64,000 bases of DNA, taken from Citrobacter amalonaticus (GTDB lineage: Bacteria > Pseudomonadota > Gammaproteobacteria > Enterobacterales > Enterobacteriaceae). Location of the stretch: positions 1,178,001 to 1,242,000 of the forward strand of contig JARDVN010000001.1 in the NCBI GenBank assembly GCA_028994555.1, read 5' to 3'. This document shows, piece by piece, positions 21,265 to 31,087 of the stretch; position 1 is the stretch's first letter, and each line of letters opens with the position of its first letter. A model generated the notes under the pieces. It was not told the DNA's origin. It did not search any database and saw only the letters and a list, made by a program, of their open reading frames with translations. The translations under genes and the position numbers were made by a program.

Positions 21265-21627
21265 AATCGTGATGCCTTTTGTTAGAGGGAGTAACAATAA
21301 AAGTAACAATCACAGCATAAGACGTTGCAGAATTTAGCAATTCATACGGGGAAGACAATTACAGATTTTTATCTTGCGGTTACGAAATTTGGTTTATTTC
21401 CCGAATTATGACCGGGATCTTACTTTTTATCGTGGGTATTGAAAGTTGCACTTATACCAGCAGAGCCTCCATTTTTTGCAAATGGATATTTTTATTTTGC
21501 GAGGTGGCGCACACTTGTGAATTATCTCAATAGCAGTGTGAAATAACATAATTGAGCAACGGTAAGGGAGTGCTCAATATTACGGCATAACCTATTTCCG
21601 CCGTATTCCTTGATTATGGAGTTCATT
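21265..21627. promoter_or_regulatory. Divergent xylF-xylA control region
   Basis: This 363-bp gap holds back-to-back promoters for xylFGH and xylAB. A stretch at about 21510-21560 (TTGTGAATTATCTCAA ... GTGTGAAATAACATAATTG) matches what I recall of the E. coli xylA promoter and contains TGTGA half-sites expected for CRP. The AT-rich block at about 21380-21435, with GAAATTTGG and an ATTTCCCGAATT repeat, is where XylR sites are expected. Precise XylR sites were not resolved. Confidence 0.6.
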
Positions 21628-22951
21628 ATGCAGGCATATTTTGACCAACTCGATCGCGTTCGTTATGAAGGTCCACGATCCACTAATCCGTTAGCATTCC
21701 GTCATTACAATCCTGATGAGATCGTCATGGGCAAACGGATGGAAGATCATCTGCGTTTTGCGGCCTGCTATTGGCATACCTTCTGCTGGAACGGCGCTGA
21801 TATGTTTGGTGTCGGGGCGTTTGATCGTCCGTGGCAGCAACCGGGGGGATGCGCTGGCGCTGGCAAAACGTAAAGCGGACGTCGCGTTTGAGTTTTTCCA
21901 CAAGCTGCACGTTCCGTTCTACTGCTTCCACGATGTCGATGTGTCGCCGGAAGGCGCGTCGCTGAAAGAGTACAAAAACAACTTTGCTCAAATGGTCGAT
22001 GTGCTGGCTGAGAAGCAAGAGCAGAGCGGCGTGAAGCTGTTATGGGGTACGGCAAACTGCTTCACCAATCCACGCTATGGTGCGGGTGCAGCAACGAACC
22101 CGGATCCGGAAGTGTTCAGTTGGGCAGCCACTCAGGTGGTGACGGCGATGGACGCCACGCACAAACTGGGCGGTGAAAACTACGTGCTGTGGGGCGGTCG
22201 TGAAGGGTACGAAACCTTGCTGAATACCGATCTGCGTCAGGAACGCGAGCAGATTGGCCGCTTTATGCAGATGGTCGTAGAGCACAAGCACAAAACGGGC
22301 TTCCAGGGCACGCTTCTGATCGAACCAAAACCGCAGGAGCCAACCAAGCACCAATATGATTACGACGCCTCCACCGTCTACGGCTTCCTCAAACAGTTCG
22401 GTCTGGAAAAAGAGATCAAACTGAATATCGAGGCTAACCACGCAACGCTGGCGGGTCACTCATTCCACCACGAAATCGCCACGGCGATTGCGCTGGGCCT
22501 GTTCGGTTCTGTGGATGCCAACCGGGGTGACGCACAGCTGGGCTGGGATACCGACCAGTTCCCGAACAGCGTGGAAGAGAACGCCCTGGTGATGTACGAA
22601 ATCCTCAAAGCGGGCGGCTTCACCACCGGTGGCCTGAACTTTGACGCGAAAGTTCGCCGTCAGAGCACGGATAAATACGATCTGTTCTACGGTCATATCG
22701 GCGCGATGGACACCATGGCGCTGTCACTGAAAATTGCGGCGCGCATGATCGAAGAGGGTGAACTGGATAAACGCGTAGCGAAGCGTTATGCCGGGTGGAA
22801 TAGCGAGTTGGGCCAGCAGATCCTGAAAGGACAGATGTCGTTAAGCGAACTGGCGCATTATGCTGAGCAGCATAACCTGGCGCCGGTACATCAGAGTGGC
22901 CATCAGGAACAACTGGAAAACCTGGTGAACCATTACCTGTTCGATAAGTAA
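21628..22951 (+). CDS. xylA: Xylose isomerase XylA
   Basis: XylA is a metal-dependent (Mg/Mn/Co) isomerase that turns D-xylose into D-xylulose. The catalytic and metal-binding motifs are [10 protein letters not shown] (catalytic His), [16 protein letters not shown] (metal Glu, Lys), [12 protein letters not shown] and [18 protein letters not shown]. The repaired length is 440 aa as in E. coli. The frame breaks at the G6 run 21843-21848; five G gives [18 protein letters not shown]. The start is the ATG at 21628 ([11 protein letters not shown]), not the ATGs 12-18 bp upstream. It is first in the xylAB operon and divergent from xylFGH. Confidence 0.95.
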
Positions 22952-22999
22952 TCGACATCGCCGGGTGGCGCAACGTTTTCCCGTTCGATCGTTTTACAG

Positions 23000-23030
23000 G
23001 CCCGGTGAGCGTTGCGCTACCGGGCATTTT
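23000..23030 (+). repeat. Intercistronic hairpin between xylA and xylB
   Basis: GCCCGGT (23000-23006) pairs with ACCGGGC (23019-23025), extended by AGCG/CGCT, and is followed by ATTTTC. A related CCGGGTGGCGCAACG sequence lies at 22971-22985. It looks like a REP-type unit and may attenuate or stabilise the xylAB transcript. Confidence 0.55.
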
Positions 23031-23050
23031 CAGTTTAAGGAACCCACGTT

Positions 23051-24505
23051 ATGTATATCGGGATCGATCTAGGCACCTCGGGCGTGAAAGCAATTTTGCT
23101 CAATGAGCAAGGCGAGGTGGTCGCATCGCAAACGGAAAAACTCACCGTCTCCCGTCCTCATCCGCTCTGGTCGGAGCAAGATCCCGAACAGTGGTGGCAG
23201 GCGACGGATCGCGCCATGAAGGCACTCAGCAAGCAACATTCGCTAAGTGAAGTGAAAGCGCTGGGTATTGCCGGGCAGATGCACGGCGCGACGTTGCTCG
23301 ACAGCCAGCAACAGGTGCTGCGACCGGCCATTCTGTGGAATGACGGGCGCTGTGGCGAAGAGTGCGCGTTGCTGGAATCAATGGTACCGCAGTCGCGGGT
23401 TATCACGGGTAACCTGATGATGCCCGGATTCACAGCACCAAAGCTGTTATGGGTAAAGCGCCACGAACCGGAGGTGTTTCGCAAGGTGGCGAAGGTACTG
23501 CTACCGAAAGATTATTTGCGTTTACGTATGACGGGTGAGTTTGCCAGCGATATGTCAGACGCGGCGGGAACAATGTGGCTGGATGTGGAAAAACGTGACT
23601 GGAGTGACGTGATGCTGAATGCCTGCGGGCTGACCCGTGACCATATGCCCGCGCTGTTTGAAGGGAGTGAGATTACCGGCAGGTTGCTACCTGATGTGGC
23701 GATGGCGTGGGATATGCCTGCGGTTTCTGTCGTCGCGGGAGGCGGCGACAATGCCGCAGGTGCGGTTGGTGTGGGGATGGTGAATGCCGATCAGGCCATG
23801 CTGTCACTGGGAACGTCCGGCGTCTATTTTGCCGTCAGCGAGGGTTTCCTGAGTAAACCTGAAAGCGCGGTACACAGTTTTTGCCATGCGTTGCCTGAGC
23901 GCTGGCATCTGATGTCAGTGATGCTAAGTGCGGCCTCCTGTCTGGACTGGGCTGCAAACCTCACCGGGCTGGTGACAGTCCCGGCGCTGATTGATGCGGC
24001 GCAACAGGCTAATGTTGCTGCCGATCCTGTCTGGTTCCTGCCGTACCTTTCCGGTGAACGTACGCCGCATAATAATCCGCAGGCGAAGGGGGTTTTCTTT
24101 GGCCTGACCCATCAGCATGGACCGGCTGAACTGGCGCGGGCGGTGCTGGAAGGCGTGGGCTATGCGTTGGCTGACGGGATGGACGTGGTACACGCCTGCG
24201 GTGTGAAGCCGCAAAGCGTCACATTGATCGGCGGAGGGGCGCGTAGCGCGTACTGGCGGCAGATGCTGGCGGATATCAGCGGTCTGCAACTCGATTATCG
24301 CACCGGCGGTGATGTAGGGCCGGCACTGGGTGCAGCTCGGCTGGCACAAATTGCGATGAACCCGCAGAAGTCGTTAGCCGGGTTACTGCCGCAGCTCCCG
24401 CTTGAGCAGACGCACCAGCCAGATGCACAACATCATACTGTTTATCAACAGCGTCGCGAGACCTTCCGTCGTCTGTATCAGCAGCTCCTTCCACTCATGT
24501 CCTGA
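23051..24505 (+). CDS. xylB: Xylulokinase XylB
   Basis: XylB phosphorylates D-xylulose to xylulose 5-phosphate for the pentose phosphate pathway. It is an FGGY-family sugar kinase of 484 aa with the N-terminal phosphate motif IGIDLGTSGVKAILL, the catalytic region GIAGQMHGATLLD, and C-terminal ATPase motifs GERTPHNNP and TLIGGGARSAYWRQ. The ATG at 23051 follows TTTAAGGAACCC. The frame is intact. It is second in xylAB, 99 bp after xylA. Confidence 0.95.
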   Translation: MYIGIDLGTSGVKAILLNEQGEVVASQTEKLTVSRPHPLWSEQDPEQWWQATDRAMKALSKQHSLSEVKALGIAGQMHGATLLDSQQQVLRPAILWNDGRCGEECALLESMVPQSRVITGNLMMPGFTAPKLLWVKRHEPEVFRKVAKVLLPKDYLRLRMTGEFASDMSDAAGTMWLDVEKRDWSDVMLNACGLTRDHMPALFEGSEITGRLLPDVAMAWDMPAVSVVAGGGDNAAGAVGVGMVNADQAMLSLGTSGVYFAVSEGFLSKPESAVHSFCHALPERWHLMSVMLSAASCLDWAANLTGLVTVPALIDAAQQANVAADPVWFLPYLSGERTPHNNPQAKGVFFGLTHQHGPAELARAVLEGVGYALADGMDVVHACGVKPQSVTLIGGGARSAYWRQMLADISGLQLDYRTGGDVGPALGAARLAQIAMNPQKSLAGLLPQLPLEQTHQPDAQHHTVYQQRRETFRRLYQQLLPLMS

Positions 24506-24510
24506 GGCTG

Positions 24511-24537
24511 AATCCCTCCTGTTTTGCAGGAGGGATT
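24511..24537 (+). terminator. Hairpin after xylB
   Basis: An 11-bp perfect stem AATCCCTCCTG (24511-24521) / CAGGAGGGATT (24527-24537) lies 5 bp after the xylB stop. The T-tract is weak, so the hairpin may act more as a 3' stabiliser. Confidence 0.6.
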
Positions 24538-24672
24538 AATTCGAAATATATAAATAATTGATCAATAAATTAAATATATGGATTTATTCTGAAATTCCAT
24601 CTCACTTGCAATTTTCATTGTTGTCTTCAGAAGGTTGTCCCTACTCTTCTTCTGTTGGATAAGGAGAGCCCA

Positions 24673-25020
24673 ATGAAAAGCTCAACGTTAATTTCATGGT
24701 TGTTGCTCATATCAGGCACATTGACTTACGTTATCGGCTTAGAGATGGCATGTCCGTTACTGAGTGGAAAGGGCTATTTTCTCGGGGTTCTGGTGTTGGC
24801 GATGTTTGTGACCTGGATATACCTGCGCGAGATGATGTTCGGGCAACTCGACGATCGCTTCATCGCCGTATGTCGAATAGTTGCCATCATGACCCTCGGG
24901 CTGCTTTGTGTCGGCGTCATTAATGCACCACTGACGCCGGTTGAGAAGGGGCTTTATCCTGCGGCGCTTTTCGTCGGATTGTGGGGATTAGCACGTGTGG
25001 TTCGCGCATCGGATAATTAA
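24673..25020 (+). CDS. yiaB: YiaAB-family inner-membrane protein YiaB
   Basis: This is a 115-aa protein with four hydrophobic segments. It carries the CPLLSGKGYFLGVLVLAMF and GQLDDRFIAVCRIVA patterns of E. coli YiaB, and the paired repeat (L..G....L..GL... GKGYF) typical of YiaA/YiaB two-helix repeats. The start at 24673 (MKSSTLISWLL) follows AAGGAGAGCCC; an upstream in-frame ATG at 24655 overlaps the ribosome binding site. The function is unknown. The partner yiaA of E. coli is absent. The frame is intact. Confidence 0.82.
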   Translation: MKSSTLISWLLLISGTLTYVIGLEMACPLLSGKGYFLGVLVLAMFVTWIYLREMMFGQLDDRFIAVCRIVAIMTLGLLCVGVINAPLTPVEKGLYPAALFVGLWGLARVVRASDN

Positions 25021-25033
25021 AAAGGAGATAACG

Positions 25034-25096
25034 TTGCTCTGGGGCTGCCTGGCTTACTATTTGCTGAGACGTCGGCGACGACGTGCTGAACGATAA
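25034..25096 (+). CDS. Candidate 20-aa small protein downstream of yiaB
   Basis: A TTG at 25034 lies 7 nt after AAAGGAG (25021-25027), an excellent ribosome binding site for a sequence with no other use for one. It opens a 20-codon frame ending in TAA at 25094-25096. The predicted peptide is a short hydrophobic stretch (LWGCLAYYLL) followed by six arginines and AER, so a membrane-associated basic micropeptide is possible. It starts 14 bp after the yiaB stop and ends 9 bp before a terminator. It is unproven; the initiator is a weak TTG. Confidence 0.4.
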   Translation: MLWGCLAYYLLRRRRRRAER

Positions 25097-25104
25097 TTTA
25101 AAAT

Positions 25105-25135
25105 AAAATGCCCGGTCTTCAGAGCCGGGCATTTT
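25105..25135. terminator. Bidirectional terminator between yiaB and yiaH
   Basis: AAAATGCCCGG (25105-25115) pairs with CCGGGCATTTT (25125-25135) around a 9-nt loop, with A/T tracts on both sides. It suits termination of the rightward yiaB transcript and the leftward yiaH transcript. Confidence 0.85.
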
Positions 25136-25139
25136 ATTT

Positions 25140-26135
25140 TCAACTGACCAGCCTGCGCGTATCAACCCGTTGTAACAGCATCGAAAGCAGTAAACTGCCC
25201 GCGAGGGTGGCGCTAAAAATCCATAGCATATCCAGCGGCGGCCAGCGCTTGATTTCAAGGCCACTGGTGCGTAACGCATGAATAATAAGCGCGTGAAAAC
25301 CGTAAATGCCGAGCGAATGTCGGGAGATCAGTCCCAGCCCTGGAACGGTTTGTGTGTTCAACGTGTTCTTGACCAGCGTCAGCAGCGCAACGGCACAGAT
25401 AAAGACCATAGGGCCGCAATAGAGATACCAGGTATCGGCAAAATTACCGCGCCACTGCAATTCATGCAGCGTCCCACGCGAAATAATCCACACGGCAACG
25501 AGGAACAGACCCGCGCTTAGCCAGGAAAATGCGCGTTTCTGTGTCTCCATCATGCCGATGGCGCGGCCCAGCATCCCATACAAAATGTAGTAAAAGGTAT
25601 CGCCGTTAATATACAAATTGATCGGTAGCCATTCGAACCCGTCCACTTTTTGCGGCACGGTATTCGGATTGGCGAGGATACCAATAACGACCATCAGCAC
25701 CAGCAGCATTTTACCACTGATGCTTTTTACCTGAATAAGCGGGGAGACCAGGTAGATCACCGCAATCGCGAAGAAAAACCACAGGTGATAGAACACCGGC
25801 TTTTGTAGCAAATTTTTTAAGGAGAGCCCGGCGTTAATCGAGGTAAATAACGTGATGTAGAGCAGGGCGACGGCGCTGTAAAACAGCAGGCACAGCGCGA
25901 TGCGCAAAAAATGACGCGGCTGGGCGCTGCGCTCGCCAAAAAAGAGATAGCCTGAAATCATAAAAAATAGCGGTACGCTGACGCGTGAAGCTGAATTCAG
26001 TACGTTGGCAAGATCCCAGTTAACGGGGCTGACACTCTGTGCATTGGTGATGTACCAGGTGGTGGTGTGAATCATCACCACCATCAGACAGGCGATCCCT
26101 CGCAGGTTATCAATCCAGTAAATTTTGGGCTGCAT
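25140..26135 (-). CDS. yiaH: Acyltransferase-3 family membrane protein YiaH
   Basis: YiaH is a 331-aa polytopic inner-membrane protein of the acyltransferase 3 family (OafA/WecH type). WecH, which O-acetylates enterobacterial common antigen, is the E. coli name for this gene as I recall it. About ten hydrophobic segments are visible. Near the N-terminus is the family motif [20 protein letters not shown], with the conserved His of the R-x10-H type, and [14 protein letters not shown] follows. The length equals E. coli YiaH. The frame is intact, and the gene is divergent from ysaB. Confidence 0.9.
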   Translation of the reverse strand: MQPKIYWIDNLRGIACLMVVMIHTTTWYITNAQSVSPVNWDLANVLNSASRVSVPLFFMISGYLFFGERSAQPRHFLRIALCLLFYSAVALLYITLFTSINAGLSLKNLLQKPVFYHLWFFFAIAVIYLVSPLIQVKSISGKMLLVLMVVIGILANPNTVPQKVDGFEWLPINLYINGDTFYYILYGMLGRAIGMMETQKRAFSWLSAGLFLVAVWIISRGTLHELQWRGNFADTWYLYCGPMVFICAVALLTLVKNTLNTQTVPGLGLISRHSLGIYGFHALIIHALRTSGLEIKRWPPLDMLWIFSATLAGSLLLSMLLQRVDTRRLVS

Positions 26136-26311
26136 CAGTTCCTCTGTTTTCGTTTAAAAATGGTCTGACTCACATTTCGTCAGCCTGTCTCGCTGGATTA
26201 ATCTGAGTTTTTACACTAAAGCTTGTGATGGTCCGATGAGATTCGCAAAATGCGTCTGCCATACCGAATGTAATAATAATAAGACTGATCAGTTAATTAG
26301 GCGGTAATAAA

Positions 26312-26617
26312 ATGATGATGAAATCTTTCTTCCCGGCAATGGTCATTCTGCTGCTGGCTGGATGTACATCCTCCCAGCCATCGCCGCCGCAAAAGGCGCA
26401 GAAAGTGAAAGTGAGCCCCACGCGCACGCTGGACATGGAAGTATTGTGCAAAGACCAGGCCGCTCGGCGCTATAACACTGGCACGCAGAAAATTGATGTA
26501 ATAGGCTTTGAACAATTTCAGGGAAGCTACGAGATGCGTGGCTATACCTTCCGTAAAGAGAGTTTTGTCTGCTCTTTTGACGCGGATGGGCAGTTTTTAC
26601 ATCTTTCCATGCGTTAA
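26312..26617 (+). CDS. ysaB: Small lipoprotein YsaB
   Basis: This is a 101-aa predicted lipoprotein. The signal ends in the lipobox LLAGC (Cys at about residue 18), followed by a Ser/Pro/Gln-rich linker and a conserved domain with LCKDQAARRYNTG and FEQFQGSYEMRGYTFRKESFVCSFD. It matches E. coli YsaB in length and pattern. Three consecutive ATGs make the exact start uncertain by two codons; AGGCGG precedes them. The function is unknown. The frame is intact; it lies upstream of glyQ. Confidence 0.88.
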   Translation: MMMKSFFPAMVILLLAGCTSSQPSPPQKAQKVKVSPTRTLDMEVLCKDQAARRYNTGTQKIDVIGFEQFQGSYEMRGYTFRKESFVCSFDADGQFLHLSMR

Positions 26618-26713
26618 GTCCTGCCTTTTTCCCGTTACGTACTGTTTATCTTGCAGTCAGCGGGTATACTGATCCCTTCCTTTTAAAACCACACGTATCC
26701 AGCACGAAATACT

Positions 26714-27626
26714 ATGCAAAAGTTTGATACCAAGACCTTCCAGGGCCTGATCCTGACATTACAGGATTACTGGGCTCGTCAGGGCTGCACCATTGTTCAA
26801 CCTTTGGACATGGAAGTGGGCGCAGGCACCTCGCACCCGATGACCAGCCTGCGTGCGTTGGGGCCAGAGCCGATGGCAACCGCGTATGTGCAACCTTCTC
26901 GTCGTCCGACCGATGGACGCTATGGCGAAAACCCAAACCGTTTACAGCACTACTATCAGTTCCAGGTGGTGATTAAGCCCTCTCCGGACAATATCCAGGA
27001 GCTGTATCTCGGGTCGCTGAAAGAGCTGGGGATGGACCCGACCATTCACGACATTCGTTTCGTGGAAGATAACTGGGAAAACCCAACGCTGGGTGCCTGG
27101 GGGCTGGGCTGGGAAGTGTGGCTGAACGGGATGGAAGTGACGCAGTTCACTTACTTCCAGCAGGTTGGCGGACTGGAATGTAAGCCAATCACCGGTGAAA
27201 TCACCTATGGTCTGGAACGTCTGGCCATGTACATTCAGGGCGTAGACAGCGTTTATGACCTGGTCTGGAGCGACGGCCCGTTGGGTAAAACCACGTACGG
27301 CGACGTGTTCCATCAGAACGAAGTGGAGCAATCCACCTACAACTTCGAATACGCGGATGTGGACTTCCTGTTCACCTGCTTTGAGCAGTATGAAAAAAGA
27401 AGCGCAGCAGCTGCTGGCGCTGGAAAATCCGCTGCCATTGCCCGCTTACGAGCGTATTCTGAAGGCCGCCCACAGCTTCAACCTGCTGGATGCGCGTAAA
27501 GCCATCTCCGTCACCGAACGTCAGCGCTACATTCTGCGTATTCGTACCCTGACCAAAGCAGTGGCAGAAGCTTACTATGCTTCCCGTGAAGCCCTCGGCT
27601 TCCCGATGTGCAATAAAGACCAATAA
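26714..27626 (+). CDS. glyQ: Glycyl-tRNA synthetase alpha subunit GlyQ
   Basis: GlyQ is the catalytic alpha subunit of the alpha2-beta2 bacterial glycyl-tRNA synthetase (class II). Motifs include [37 protein letters not shown] and the ATP-site region [23 protein letters not shown] split over two strands. The repaired length is 303 aa as in E. coli. The frame breaks at the A6 run 27393-27398; five A gives [21 protein letters not shown]. glyQ is essential, so a real frameshift is implausible. This is the strongest evidence that the frameshifts in the window are sequence errors. It is in an operon with glyS, 9 bp away. Confidence 0.96.
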
Positions 27627-27635
27627 GAGGCGGCC

Positions 27636-29705
27636 ATGTCTGAGAAAACTTTCCTGGTGGAAATCGGCACTGAAGAGCTGCCACCAAAAGCCCTGCGCAG
27701 CCTGGCGGAATCCTTTGCTGCGAATGTGACTGCGGAGCTGGACAACGCCGGCATCGCACACGGCAATGTTAAATGGTTTGCGGCGCCGCGTCGTCTGGCG
27801 CTGAAAATTGCTAATCTGGCTGAATCCCAGCCCGATCGCGAAGTTGAAAAACGCGGTCCGGCGATTGCCCAGGCCTTTGACGCCGAAGGCAAACCGAGCA
27901 AAGCGGCAGAAGGCTGGGCGCGGGGTTGCGGGATTACCGTTGACCAGGCCGAGCGTCTGACCACCGATAAAGGCGAATGGCTGCTGTATCGCGCGCATGT
28001 GAAAGGCGAAAGCGCCGAAGCGCTGCTGCCAGACATGATTGCGACCTCGCTGGCGAAACTGCCTATTCCGAAACTAATGCGCTGGGGCGCAAGCGACGTG
28101 CATTTCGTGCGTCCGGTTCATACGGTAACCCTGCTGCTGGGTGACAAAGTCATTCCGGCGACCATTCTGGGTATTCAGTCCGATCGCATCATTCGCGGCC
28201 ATCGCTTTATGGGCGAGCCGGAGTTCACCATCGACAATGCCGATCAGTATCCTGAAATCCTGCTGGAGCGCGGTAAGGTCATTGCCGACTACGAACAGCG
28301 TAAAGCCAAAATCAAAGCGGACGCCGAAGAAGCAGCACGTACTATTGGCGGTAATGCCGATCTGAGCGAAAGTCTGCTGGAGGAAGTGACCTCGCTGGTG
28401 GAATGGCCGGTGGTACTGACGGCGAAATTCGAAGAGAAATTTCTCGCGGTGCCATCTGAAGCGCTGGTGTACACCATGAAAGGTGACCAGAAATACTTCC
28501 CGGTCTACGCTAACGATGGAAAACTGCTGCCGAACTTCATCTTCGTTGCGAACATCGAATCGAAAGATCCGCAGCAAATCATCTCCGGTAACGAGAAAGT
28601 GGTGCGCCCGCGCCTGGCGGATGCAGAATTCTTCTTTAACACCGACCGTAAAAAACGTCTGGAAGACAACCTGCCGCGTCTGCAGACCGTGCTGTTCCAA
28701 CAGCAACTGGGCACGTTGCGCGACAAGACCGATCGTATTCAGGCGCTGGCGGGCTGGATTGCCGGTCAGATTGGCGCAGACGTTAACCACGCGACTCGCG
28801 CGGGCCTGCTGTCGAAATGTGACCTGATGACCAACATGGTGTTCGAATTCACCGACACCCAGGGCGTAATGGGCATGCACTATGCTCGCCACGATGGCGA
28901 AGCGGAAGATGTTGCCGTTGCCCTGAACGAACAGTATCAGCCGCGTTTTGCCGGTGATGATCTGCCGTCTAACTCGGTTGCCTGCGCGCTGGCGATTGCG
29001 GACAAAATGGACACTCTGGCGGGTATCTTTGGTATTGGTCAGCATCCGAAAGGCGATAAAGACCCGTTTGCGCTGCGTCGTGCGGCGCTGGGCGTACTGC
29101 GTATTATCGTTGAGAAGAACCTGAACCTCGACCTGCAGACCCTGACGGAAGAAGCGGTGCGTCTTTACGGCGACAAGCTGACCAACGCGAAGGTCGTTGA
29201 TGACGTTATCGACTTTATGCTCGGTCGTTTTCGTGCCTGGTATCAGGATGAAGGTTACACCGTGGATACCATCCAGGCGGTGCTGGCACGTCGTCCGACC
29301 CGTCCGGCTGATTTCGATGCGCGTATGAAGGCGGTTTCCCACTTCCGTACCCTGGAAGCGGCATCTGCCCTGGCCGCGGCCAACAAGCGTGTATCCAACA
29401 TTCTGGCGAAATCCGACGAGACGCTGAACGAGCGCGTGAACGCCGCAACCCTTAAAGAGCCGGAAGAGATCGCTCTGGCGATGCAGGTTGTGGTGCTGCG
29501 CGACAAGCTCGAGCCGTACTTCACGGAAGGTCGCTACCAGGACGCGCTGGTGGAACTGGCTGAACTGCGCGAGCCGGTCGATTTGTTCTTCGAAAAAGTG
29601 ATGGTGAACGTCGAGGATAAAGAGTTGCGCATTAACCGCCTCTCGATGCTGGAAAAACTGCGCGAGCTTTTCCTGCGCGTGGCGGATATTTCGCTATTGC
29701 AATAA
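27636..29705 (+). CDS. glyS: Glycyl-tRNA synthetase beta subunit GlyS
   Basis: GlyS is the beta subunit (689 aa, as in E. coli) that recognises tRNA(Gly) and supports catalysis by GlyQ. It starts [20 protein letters not shown]. The middle has the HD-like region [10 protein letters not shown], and the C-terminal anticodon-binding helical domain ends [23 protein letters not shown] ribosome binding site precedes the ATG at 27636. The frame is intact over more than 2 kb, in contrast to its operon partner. Confidence 0.96.
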   Translation: MSEKTFLVEIGTEELPPKALRSLAESFAANVTAELDNAGIAHGNVKWFAAPRRLALKIANLAESQPDREVEKRGPAIAQAFDAEGKPSKAAEGWARGCGITVDQAERLTTDKGEWLLYRAHVKGESAEALLPDMIATSLAKLPIPKLMRWGASDVHFVRPVHTVTLLLGDKVIPATILGIQSDRIIRGHRFMGEPEFTIDNADQYPEILLERGKVIADYEQRKAKIKADAEEAARTIGGNADLSESLLEEVTSLVEWPVVLTAKFEEKFLAVPSEALVYTMKGDQKYFPVYANDGKLLPNFIFVANIESKDPQQIISGNEKVVRPRLADAEFFFNTDRKKRLEDNLPRLQTVLFQQQLGTLRDKTDRIQALAGWIAGQIGADVNHATRAGLLSKCDLMTNMVFEFTDTQGVMGMHYARHDGEAEDVAVALNEQYQPRFAGDDLPSNSVACALAIADKMDTLAGIFGIGQHPKGDKDPFALRRAALGVLRIIVEKNLNLDLQTLTEEAVRLYGDKLTNAKVVDDVIDFMLGRFRAWYQDEGYTVDTIQAVLARRPTRPADFDARMKAVSHFRTLEAASALAAANKRVSNILAKSDETLNERVNAATLKEPEEIALAMQVVVLRDKLEPYFTEGRYQDALVELAELREPVDLFFEKVMVNVEDKELRINRLSMLEKLRELFLRVADISLLQ

Positions 29706-29735
29706 GCAAGTCGCTATCGCAGACAAACGCTGAAG

Positions 29736-29808
29736 TGCCCGATGGCGCAAGCTTATCGGGCCTACAGAATATCGTGTAGGCCGGATAAGGCGTCAGCCGT
29801 CATCCGGC
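29736..29808. repeat. BIME: two REP units after glyS
   Basis: Two facing REP-like palindromes, TGCCCGATGGCG...TATCGGGCCTAC (29736-29765) and GTAGGCCGGATAAGG...CATCCGGCA (29775-29808), form a standard bacterial interspersed mosaic element downstream of glyS. Confidence 0.85.
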
Positions 29809-29840
29809 AAAAACTACCGTATGCGTTTTCAAGACTCTGA

Positions 29841-29867
29841 AACCTGCCCTCGGGCAGGTTTTTTTTA
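29841..29867. terminator. Rho-independent terminator after glyQS
   Basis: AACCTGCCC / GGGCAGGTT (29841-29849 / 29852-29860) is followed by a T run to 29866. It ends glyQS and faces the 3' end of cueP. Confidence 0.85.
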
Positions 29868-29885
29868 TGGACGGAACAGAAAGGA

Positions 29886-30425
29886 TTACTGCAACTGCAA
29901 TTCCGTCAGGCAAGTCTGGCTGTCATCCATCGTGGCAATCGCGTGTGATGCCGTTTTGCCGTTGTAGCTCACTTCGAGTGTCCCTTCGATATTGCGCGGT
30001 AACCAGACGCCGATAAACCCGTTCTGATAGCTTTTGAGTGGTTTCTGAATCAGCACATCGCCTTTTTTATCCGTCACTTTAACGTTGAACGTGGTCTCCG
30101 GCATTTCACCCTGGCAGCCGGACAAGCTGTGGTTAAAGCACGGGTGCGTCTGTTGTTGGTAAGGCGCAAAGGAGAGATAGAACTTTTCACCTAACGGCAG
30201 GGTATACATCTGCCCATCAGAAGCGAGTTTCAACTCGGTACTGGTGATGGAAGCCGAATACGGCAGTGGACGGGATTGTGGCGTTTGATCGATGGTATCC
30301 ACGATCTGCTCGACTGACTTACCGGCAAGACCATGTTCGGCAAGGAATGTGGCTTCTGGCGATGCAGCAAACGCGGCGCCGCTGGTGAGTAAACCTAGCG
30401 TGAAGAACAAAGGAAGTCTGGACAT
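29886..30425 (-). CDS. cueP: Periplasmic copper-binding protein CueP
   Basis: CueP is a periplasmic copper-resistance protein first described in Salmonella, where it binds Cu and helps supply periplasmic SodC. This copy is 179 aa with a signal peptide (LFFTLGLLTSGAAFA). The conserved core has QTHPCFNHSLSGCQGEMP with two cysteines and SQTCLTELQL with a third near the C-terminus; these cysteines bind copper in the family. It is absent from E. coli K-12. Upstream is a promoter with the 19-bp spacer expected for CueR control. The frame is intact and it sits between glyS and cspA, as in Salmonella. Confidence 0.9.
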   Translation of the reverse strand: MSRLPLFFTLGLLTSGAAFAASPEATFLAEHGLAGKSVEQIVDTIDQTPQSRPLPYSASITSTELKLASDGQMYTLPLGEKFYLSFAPYQQQTHPCFNHSLSGCQGEMPETTFNVKVTDKKGDVLIQKPLKSYQNGFIGVWLPRNIEGTLEVSYNGKTASHAIATMDDSQTCLTELQLQ

Positions 30426-30457
30426 AGCGTCAATTCCATGTGAAAGACAGGGTCTTC

Positions 30458-30488
30458 ACTATAAAGCTTACCCTTAGGGAAAGGTCAA
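30458..30488 (-). promoter_or_regulatory. CueR-type promoter of cueP
   Basis: On the minus strand a -35 TTGACC (30488-30483) and -10 TATAGT (30463-30458) are separated by 19 bp, the long spacer that MerR-family activators require. The spacer carries a dyad: ACCTTTCCCT against the reverse complement AGCTTACCCT matches at 8 of 10 positions. CueR sites have the ACCTTCC...GGAAGGT form. This fits copper-induced activation of cueP. Confidence 0.75.
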
Positions 30489-30550
30489 AGCCTGGCCAGG
30501 TAAAGTAATGCAAAGAAGGGAAACTGAGATAATTAAGGCGGGTAAGAGAT

Positions 30551-30578
30551 AAAAAAATCCCCGCCGTCTGGCAGGGAT
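30551..30578 (-). terminator. Rho-independent terminator of cspA
   Basis: On the minus strand ATCCCTGCC and GGCGGGGAT pair (one G-U) around AGAC and are followed by seven T (complement of A 30551-30557). It lies 25 bp beyond the cspA stop. Confidence 0.85.
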
Positions 30579-30602
30579 CTTGAATTCTGAGCTTATTTAA
30601 GC

Positions 30603-30815
30603 TTACAGGCTGGTTACGTTGCCAGCTGCCGGGCCTTTAGCGCCGCTTTCGATGGTGAAGGAAACTTTCTGACCTTCGTCCAGAGATTTGTAGCCATCAT
30701 TCTGGATAGCAGAGAAGTGTACGAACACGTCTTTAGAGCCATCGTCAGGAGTGATGAAGCCGAAGCCTTTGTCAGCGTTGAACCATTTTACGATACCAGT
30801 CATTTTACCGGACAT
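30603..30815 (-). CDS. cspA: Major cold shock protein CspA
   Basis: CspA is a 70-aa single cold-shock domain (OB fold) that melts RNA secondary structure. RNP1 (KGFGFI) and RNP2 (VFVHF) are intact. The sequence follows E. coli CspA almost residue for residue. AAAGGTAATACACT precedes the ATG at 30815. It is preceded by a long leader with a cold box and has its own terminator, so it is monocistronic. The frame is intact. Confidence 0.96.
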
Positions 30816-30976
30816 AGTGTATTACCTTTTAAAAAATAAGTGTGCCTTTCGGCGAGATGGCGTGCTCTACAGATTTTTTAAGCGTTAAGGAAATGCGCAC
30901 TACGAGGGGTATCAACGATAACTCTTGAAGGGGACTGCCTTACTAAACTGCTTTAATGGTCTGTACGTCAAACCGT
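30816..30976 (-). promoter_or_regulatory. cspA 5' leader with cold box
   Basis: The roughly 160-nt untranslated leader of cspA is conserved. The cold box TGACGTACAGA lies at 30970-30960 on the minus strand near the expected transcript start (about 30976). In E. coli this leader acts as an RNA thermosensor that refolds at low temperature and allows translation. Just upstream, TTGCATCACCC marks the promoter region. Confidence 0.85.
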
Positions 30977-31087
30977 GGAGCGCATTAACTCATGTAACGC
31001 CGGGTGATGCAACTGTTATTTTTAACCCGATGGGTTAAGTGGTCAAAAAACGGCCCTGTAGCAGGACCGTTAATCAAAAATTGTCGG

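Noticed and set aside
28074..29342. 422-codon open frame antisense to glyS
   Set aside because: It mirrors the codon structure of the intact glyS gene, has His/Arg/Val-rich shadow composition and no family resemblance or ribosome binding site.
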